From: Bacteroidota bacterium
GTDB taxonomy: Bacteria; Bacteroidota; Bacteroidia; Bacteroidales; VadinHA17
Direction: 5' to 3'
Assembly: GCA_015222065.1 (NCBI GenBank)
Contig: JADFUQ010000234.1
Coordinates: 1-19,857 of the forward strand
DNA length: 19,857 nucleotides
Below, piece by piece: positions 15,151-19,857 of this stretch (the first letter of the stretch is position 1; each line of letters starts with the position of its first letter). The position numbers and the translations under genes are program-made. The notes under the pieces were generated by a model. The model was not told the origin of the DNA, did not search any database, and saw nothing but the letters and a program-made list of their open reading frames with translations.

Positions 15151-16014
15151 TTATATCTTTTCACCAATTAAAGTTGTATTAGAACCATTATAATCAATAA
15201 CATCTATTATTCTATTAAATAATAATCCTGAGGCATAACCTGAAAAATCTTCGTTAGGATGAGAATTATTTATTGATTGCGCATAATTATCTTTAAAGTA
15301 AAACTCACCATTTGTTTGGAGATAAAAAAAATCCCAAATAAAAATATTATCATCGGGTAAATCCCACTCATTTACTACCCAATCGAAAAATTCCTTAGCC
15401 CTTTTGGCCTCAATTTCTGATATTTGAGATTTAACCTGGGCTGCACCTGTAAATAGAATAAATTTTGTATCAGGAAATTCTAATAGCTTATCCCTCAAAG
15501 CCAAGTATTGGAGTTTGTAGTTTCTTAAGGATTTAAAATCTGAATTAATTTCAGAAGAATCTCTATCTGCCTGAATATTACTCACCGGAAAACAATGTTT
15601 AAAAATTATTATCTGATACTCCTTAGAAAGCATTTCAAGAGTTGGTTCATCCATAAAGGGTGTATTGCCTGCATTTTTTACCCAAATATTATAATAATCA
15701 TAAGGATAATTATTCCAGCCATATGGAGATTTCTTAGGAAATACTCTTTCATTGATAATATAGTTTTTATTAAAATCTTTGTTAAACTTTTTAAGTAATT
15801 TAGGTATGGCAGCCTTCTTATAAAACTTATACGACAACCTGACACTGATTTTTTCAATAATTTTTGAGAGTGGAGTCGATCTATTCCCATTCCAGATATT
15901 CTCTCCAGTACTATGATGCAAAAAAACTATGCGAATATTCTCTAAATCATCTGATTGTCGACATGATGTTAAAGGTAAAATCATAATAATGGCTATTAAA
16001 ATTATAGTTTTCAT
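15151..16014 (-). CDS. Lipoprotein with SGNH-hydrolase-like motifs
   Basis: A 287-residue protein with a lipobox LTSC (Cys18), so probably anchored in a membrane facing the periplasm or surface. FLHHSTGEN (32-39) lies right after a hydrophobic beta-strand, and NNSHPNEDFSGY begins near residue 249. These fit block I (nucleophile Ser35) and block V (His252) of SGNH/GDSL-type hydrolases, with FILFTGAAQ between them as a central strand. Block II/III Gly and Asn are not clear. Function is inferred: esterase, deacylase or acyl transferase acting on the polysaccharide or on an acyl group delivered by the ligase/ACP pathway. It lies 111 nt downstream of the Wzi-type gene and 110 nt before the ligase, spacing that fits one operon without proving it. 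I do not recognise a named family. Confidence 0.6.
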   Translation of the reverse strand: MKTIILIAIIMILPLTSCRQSDDLENIRIVFLHHSTGENIWNGNRSTPLSKIIEKISVRLSYKFYKKAAIPKLLKKFNKDFNKNYIINERVFPKKSPYGWNNYPYDYYNIWVKNAGNTPFMDEPTLEMLSKEYQIIIFKHCFPVSNIQADRDSSEINSDFKSLRNYKLQYLALRDKLLEFPDTKFILFTGAAQVKSQISEIEAKRAKEFFDWVVNEWDLPDDNIFIWDFFYLQTNGEFYFKDNYAQSINNSHPNEDFSGYASGLLFNRIIDVIDYNGSNTTLIGEKI

Positions 16015-16125
16015 TTTCCTAAATACTATTATGCAATAATAAGTAAAAATGTAAAAGCCTCCTAATTGTTTAACCCAGTTTGAGAACTCAGCTTTTAGTG
16101 TTTAAATCTAAGGTAAAAAGACGAA

Positions 16126-17595
16126 CTAAAAGGATTTAGAAATCCCAAGTTGAAAACCAAATGAATCATAATATAAACTACCGACATCAAAGGCAACAAT
16201 GAAGCCAAATTGCAAATTCCCTTTTAGGTTTTTATTTGCTTCAAGATAAGATGATAGTTGTTTCGTTTCATCGAAAATTCCATTCATCGGGAGAGTCCTG
16301 TCTTTCCCAAGGGTATGTCCAACTTCACTAGTCCCAAATGTGCCATAATTAAGTGAATAAGAAGTTTTTAAAATGAAATCCCAGTTATGTATTGAACCCT
16401 CAAAACCAAAATGAATTACAATAACCCTATTATTGATGAAGTAGTCATTTGGATCTGTTGGTAATTCTTTCATTATTGATGTTCGGGAGCAAATAAATGG
16501 AGTTCCTATCCCAACACCTTGAAACGACCACCCTTCAGCATATTGATAATTATTGTAGTAATTTTCGTCCCCGGAAGGAGTATAAGGTGACCAAAATTCT
16601 CCCGCCTGATTTTTTGTATATAAAAACTCAATTAGAATCCTCTCCCATTTAAATCCGTTGTTTGTATTCGTAGTATTTACCAGGCTCAAACCATTCAAAC
16701 CATCCCGAATATTGGCTAAATAATAGAGTGCCCCACAATCGTAGAAACTTTGGCGATAAACAAATAACCTGGCATTTCTAAACGTATATTCAAATCCGAG
16801 ATCAATAGACCCAAGATGGTTACCTATCTTTGAAGTTGGTATATTAATCGTACCATAAGGTTTACCTGCTATCATGTATAGATAGGTCTCAAAATGCGAT
16901 AATGTGAAAAGATCGCCATAATAATCCTTTTCATTTCGCCAAAAAACCTGGTGGTTAAATCCCCCATAGAGCTTCAACTTCCAATCGGGTTTTCCAAATC
17001 TGCCATACAAAGATTTTTGATGGTAGTATGTAACTCTATGATATATAATCCCATCATGCATCATTGGAGTCTCCCCGAGCCAACCATGAGCATAACTGCC
17101 TTTAAATGCAAACAAATTATCAAATAATGGTAGGTTGTAAAATTCGGGGATACTAATTTCTACCATAGGAATGCCAAGTGCATTACCAGAAACATCAAAA
17201 GATCCCGAGGATAAAATAGAATCACATAGACCCATTATATCTTTGGATCGACCAGCTTTCATTTCAAAAATACTGATACGTATTTTCCCAAACCCTTCAA
17301 TAAGAGTGAAGTTTGATTTATTACCTACATTTATCCTTCCTTCAAAAGCAGCTTTCCAATCAATAAGATGAGTTTTTGTGCTATCATAATCTTTGTGCAT
17401 AGAGCCTATTAAGCTCATTGAGATATTATCAATAGGAATACTACCATATTGATTTGACCTTAACCAAAAGGGTACAATTCCTTTCGAAGTAAGACATGCC
17501 ATTGATTCAACCTTATAAATAGGTTTATTTTGTTGAGCGTTTACAATTGTAAGCGAGCAAAGGAGAAGAAAAACCAACCAGGTAGTTTTCATCAT
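16126..17595 (-). CDS. wzi: Wzi-type outer-membrane capsule-assembly protein
   Basis: About 489 residues from the ATG at 17595. The frame is open to a TTG at 17613, but the hydrophobic signal peptide starts at MMKTTWLVFLLL and cleaves near VNAQ, so 17595 (or 17592) is the better start. The mature N-terminus has GIVPFWLRSNQYGSIP, the conserved opening of Bacteroidota Wzi-like proteins. The rest alternates polar and aromatic residues as in an 18-strand-type barrel and ends GFQLGISKSF with the terminal aromatic typical of outer-membrane barrels. E. coli Wzi binds exported group 1 capsule at the cell surface. With the Wza/Wzc pair at 5917-9074 it supports a surface-attached polysaccharide. The upstream deacetylase-like gene stops 14 nt before this start, so the two genes are co-transcribed. 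Confidence 0.88.
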   Translation of the reverse strand: MMKTTWLVFLLLCSLTIVNAQQNKPIYKVESMACLTSKGIVPFWLRSNQYGSIPIDNISMSLIGSMHKDYDSTKTHLIDWKAAFEGRINVGNKSNFTLIEGFGKIRISIFEMKAGRSKDIMGLCDSILSSGSFDVSGNALGIPMVEISIPEFYNLPLFDNLFAFKGSYAHGWLGETPMMHDGIIYHRVTYYHQKSLYGRFGKPDWKLKLYGGFNHQVFWRNEKDYYGDLFTLSHFETYLYMIAGKPYGTINIPTSKIGNHLGSIDLGFEYTFRNARLFVYRQSFYDCGALYYLANIRDGLNGLSLVNTTNTNNGFKWERILIEFLYTKNQAGEFWSPYTPSGDENYYNNYQYAEGWSFQGVGIGTPFICSRTSIMKELPTDPNDYFINNRVIVIHFGFEGSIHNWDFILKTSYSLNYGTFGTSEVGHTLGKDRTLPMNGIFDETKQLSSYLEANKNLKGNLQFGFIVAFDVGSLYYDSFGFQLGISKSF

Positions 17596-17609
17596 AAATA
17601 GTAAATAAT

Positions 17610-19715
17610 TCAATATAATTCAACCTGCATGTAAACATTTTGTTTTGCAGGTATATCAAACCAGAAGATAGTATTTTTTCCTATTTTTCTAAGTTTTGGG
17701 ACTTCACCATTTATCCACACTTGATTAGCATGTAACGCTAATGACAATCCCTTAATAGGTACTTCATTATAGTTATTGATATAAATTACACCATTTGGCA
17801 TGTATGTAAAAGATACATTTTCGATCAGAACCCAGTAATCCAATAAATCTCTGATTGTTGTAATATATAAATCTCTTTCATCCCTCATCTGAGCCATAAG
17901 CTCCAGTATTTTATCAAAATAGGGATTGATTACTATTTTCCCATTGCGTTCGCTCAAAACATCATCATGATAACCATTACGTACAAAATAACCATGGTTG
18001 ATGAAAATACCCCAATCTGATATTAGTTTATTGAGGAGTTTTTGCTCTACCTTTATCTTCTTTGACGATAAATCATTCGTTTGTTTATCGTAATCAGTCA
18101 CCCATGAATAAAAGTGACTTGTCCGAGAGGGATGCTGCCAAAAGAGTGGAGTTGGATAACCATTTCCCTTATTTGGCTTAAGAGAATTCAATTCCCCTTT
18201 GTCCTGATAGCGGCTAACCATTTCTCTGAATGCAGTATAAAATCTCATCTCATTTAATTCTTTTGGGGACATATAACGTTTCCAAAGGTTTACAGATGCG
18301 TCATATAATCTCAACTCCCTGATATTTTCTTTCAGAGAATATTTTCTAATTTCCTCAACTGCAGAACTCCAAAAATAGCGAGTTTTATATTTTTCCCATA
18401 GATCAGCAGTATAATACTCTGAACCTGGATTTAAGCCATCACAAATGAAGCATTCCCGGTTTATTTTTCCACTATACATACCATGATCAATCCATGTGCT
18501 TGCATCATACCTCCCCTTCATGAATTTTATAGACTCCTCTAACAATTCACGGTTTGAATTTGATTCATCTGGTGTGTGTAAACAAATATCATAGTCACCC
18601 GTTTCATTGAGCTGATCTAAGAAATCGAGAAATTGAGGCCAATCAGGATCATCTCGTATTGAAGTACCTGAAGTACCTGGAGGACCTCCAGGATCAGCAT
18701 AGAAGACACTCTTGGTAACAGGTATCTTATGCCCAACAAAACCTCCCAATGCATCGTCAACGCTTGAAATATCTTCGGATCCGAAATAAGCTGCTCGATG
18801 CGTTCTAATATTACCTCCATCAGCATGTTCTGTGAATACATAGCCTGCGAGGTACCCATTTGGTACAAGCATAATTCTTGGCGTAACCTTCGGAAAACCT
18901 CCAAAATAAATAGAGAAATTGTTATTTCTTTCCTCCCCGGCAATGTACTTTGCCGTAGAAAGATCAACCCACCTGCCTCCACCGTCCTCCTGGAAAGGTA
19001 TACGGATGTAAGGGTGATCTAAATAATATTCAAGATTTACAAAAAGTAGATTTCTCTTTGTATCTAATTGTAAAGATGATACAAACGGTGTATGATAAAT
19101 CAATGCTGATCTATACCCACTGCCAAAACGCAAGCCTTGTTGCTGAAGCCAGTATTCGGAATCAAAAGATTCAACATCAACTTGTCTATTCTTGCGATAC
19201 ACCTCAGAGGTTTTTACATCAAATGCAGCGACTAATGCCTCCCTCCGAACGATTGTATTTTTACTATAGATAGTTTTAATATTCACATCTAATTTTGGTA
19301 TGTAATTATGAGCTGTGAGCAATATCCTGACAAGTACGTCAAATGGCCCTTCGCCTATAATTGAAATTGTGCTATCACTGGTTAACATCACTGATATGTT
19401 ATCCAGCCCCCAATCATCATTAACACCCTCATATGATGAATAATAAGTAAGGCTAGACAAAATAACTTCACCTTTAAGAGTTTTTATGGTTACTCTCCCA
19501 TCTTCATATACAAAGAGTTCATACCAAGATCTTTTAAGTTCAATTTGATTTACTCCAGATGGTTGGGGTACCAAATCACTTTCTCGCATCTCGGGTAAAT
19601 ACGATACGGGCTTTGATGCAACAAAATATCCGTTTGTTATAAAAGTTGCAATAGACAAACTGGAAAACAATAAAAACCACAACACTATTCTGATAATTAA
19701 TTTTCGTAAGCGCAT
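17610..19715 (-). CDS. Membrane-anchored polysaccharide-deacetylase-like protein
   Basis: A 701-residue protein with a single N-terminal membrane segment (residues ~5-28) after MRLRK, so most of it is periplasmic. Residues ~55-275 look like a beta-rich domain. A middle part carries YVFTEHADGG (292-301), THRAAYFG, DDALGGF (320-326), DICLHTPDES (376-385) and STWIDHGMYSG (406-416), and later WGIFINHGYF and ITTIRDLLDYW. The acidic, His-rich blocks placed at strand ends and the closing pattern resemble NodB/CE4 polysaccharide deacetylases, with EHAD perhaps replacing TFDDG and LHTP/IDHG supplying metal ligands. The C-terminal ~80 residues look like a small beta-sandwich. First gene of the - strand operon, just before the Wzi-type gene. 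I infer an exopolysaccharide-modifying enzyme; the family is not one I can name with certainty. Confidence 0.55.
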   Translation of the reverse strand: MRLRKLIIRIVLWFLLFSSLSIATFITNGYFVASKPVSYLPEMRESDLVPQPSGVNQIELKRSWYELFVYEDGRVTIKTLKGEVILSSLTYYSSYEGVNDDWGLDNISVMLTSDSTISIIGEGPFDVLVRILLTAHNYIPKLDVNIKTIYSKNTIVRREALVAAFDVKTSEVYRKNRQVDVESFDSEYWLQQQGLRFGSGYRSALIYHTPFVSSLQLDTKRNLLFVNLEYYLDHPYIRIPFQEDGGGRWVDLSTAKYIAGEERNNNFSIYFGGFPKVTPRIMLVPNGYLAGYVFTEHADGGNIRTHRAAYFGSEDISSVDDALGGFVGHKIPVTKSVFYADPGGPPGTSGTSIRDDPDWPQFLDFLDQLNETGDYDICLHTPDESNSNRELLEESIKFMKGRYDASTWIDHGMYSGKINRECFICDGLNPGSEYYTADLWEKYKTRYFWSSAVEEIRKYSLKENIRELRLYDASVNLWKRYMSPKELNEMRFYTAFREMVSRYQDKGELNSLKPNKGNGYPTPLFWQHPSRTSHFYSWVTDYDKQTNDLSSKKIKVEQKLLNKLISDWGIFINHGYFVRNGYHDDVLSERNGKIVINPYFDKILELMAQMRDERDLYITTIRDLLDYWVLIENVSFTYMPNGVIYINNYNEVPIKGLSLALHANQVWINGEVPKLRKIGKNTIFWFDIPAKQNVYMQVELY

Positions 19716-19758
19716 TATAAAAAAATTTGTTATAATTATATTACTCGTTTCGGTAAAA

Positions 19759-19766
19759 CAAATTTA
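19759..19766 (-). promoter_or_regulatory. -7 box TAAATTTG for the minus-strand operon
   Basis: Read on the minus strand, TAAATTTG matches the TAnnTTTG consensus exactly. It lies 43 nt upstream of the ATG at 19715, a suitable leader length. No TTG at the -33 position is evident, so this is a moderate call. The remaining bases to the right edge hold no gene I can see. Confidence 0.45.
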
Positions 19767-19857
19767 AGAGATGATACTCTTAGATATAACCTAAAAGGAT
19801 TTTCTTCCATTGAAACCTATTATCACTGGGATATTTTGAGGAACAAAAAAATTAAGC

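Noticed and set aside
17596..17613. TTG start for the Wzi-type gene overlapping the upstream stop codon.
   Set aside because: The extra residues NYLLF precede a normal signal peptide that begins at the ATG at 17595 or 17592, so the TTG start is less likely.
18617..18982. 121-codon open frame inside the 701-residue gene on the same strand in another frame, plus small plus-strand frames at 18798-19273.
   Set aside because: They lie wholly inside a gene with clear exported-protein features and show no domain signature.

Overview
The window looks like chromosomal DNA of a Bacteroidota (CFB-group) bacterium. It is AT-rich, has no clear Shine-Dalgarno sites, and shows TAnnTTTG-type promoter boxes. 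It also carries family-specific genes: a type IX secretion (T9SS) type-B adhesin, a PorP/SprF protein and a PorE-like OmpA protein. No rRNA, tRNA, CRISPR array, transposase or integrase was seen. Species cannot be named from this sequence.

Region 1 (1-5601, + strand) is a compact surface-adhesin operon. It starts with the 3' part of a large Thr-rich secreted protein that enters from beyond the left edge. This protein has tandem ~86-residue modules and ends in a gliding-motility-type (CHU_C) T9SS sorting domain. A PorP/SprF outer-membrane protein follows 1 nt later, then a 717-residue WD40/PKD/OmpA protein. The trio suggests a dedicated unit that exports the adhesin, holds it at the outer membrane and ties it to peptidoglycan.

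Region 2 (5602-5916) is a 315-nt gap with an inverted-repeat cluster, a good -7 box and a weak hairpin, probably the control region of the next operon.

Region 3 (5917-12473, + strand) encodes a Wza-type export lipoprotein and a Wzc-type chain-length regulator with tyrosine kinase. Three less usual genes follow: a free-standing acyl carrier protein, an AsnB-type glutamine amidotransferase and a divergent NadE-family amidotransferase.

Region 4 (19715-12568, - strand) converges on region 3. In transcription order it encodes a 701-residue membrane-anchored protein resembling a polysaccharide deacetylase, a Wzi-type outer-membrane barrel, an SGNH-like lipoprotein, an AMP-forming acyl ligase and a PrmC/HemK-family methyltransferase overlapping the ligase.

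Together regions 3 and 4 look like the export, surface-attachment and decoration part of an exopolysaccharide or capsule locus. No glycosyltransferase, flippase or polymerase lies inside the window. The most interesting point is the five-gene set ligase + ACP + AsnB + NadE-like + PrmC-like. It resembles a small carrier-protein pathway that activates, amidates and perhaps methylates an acyl or aminoacyl group for attachment to the polysaccharide. That reading is inference. The family assignments rest on visible motifs.
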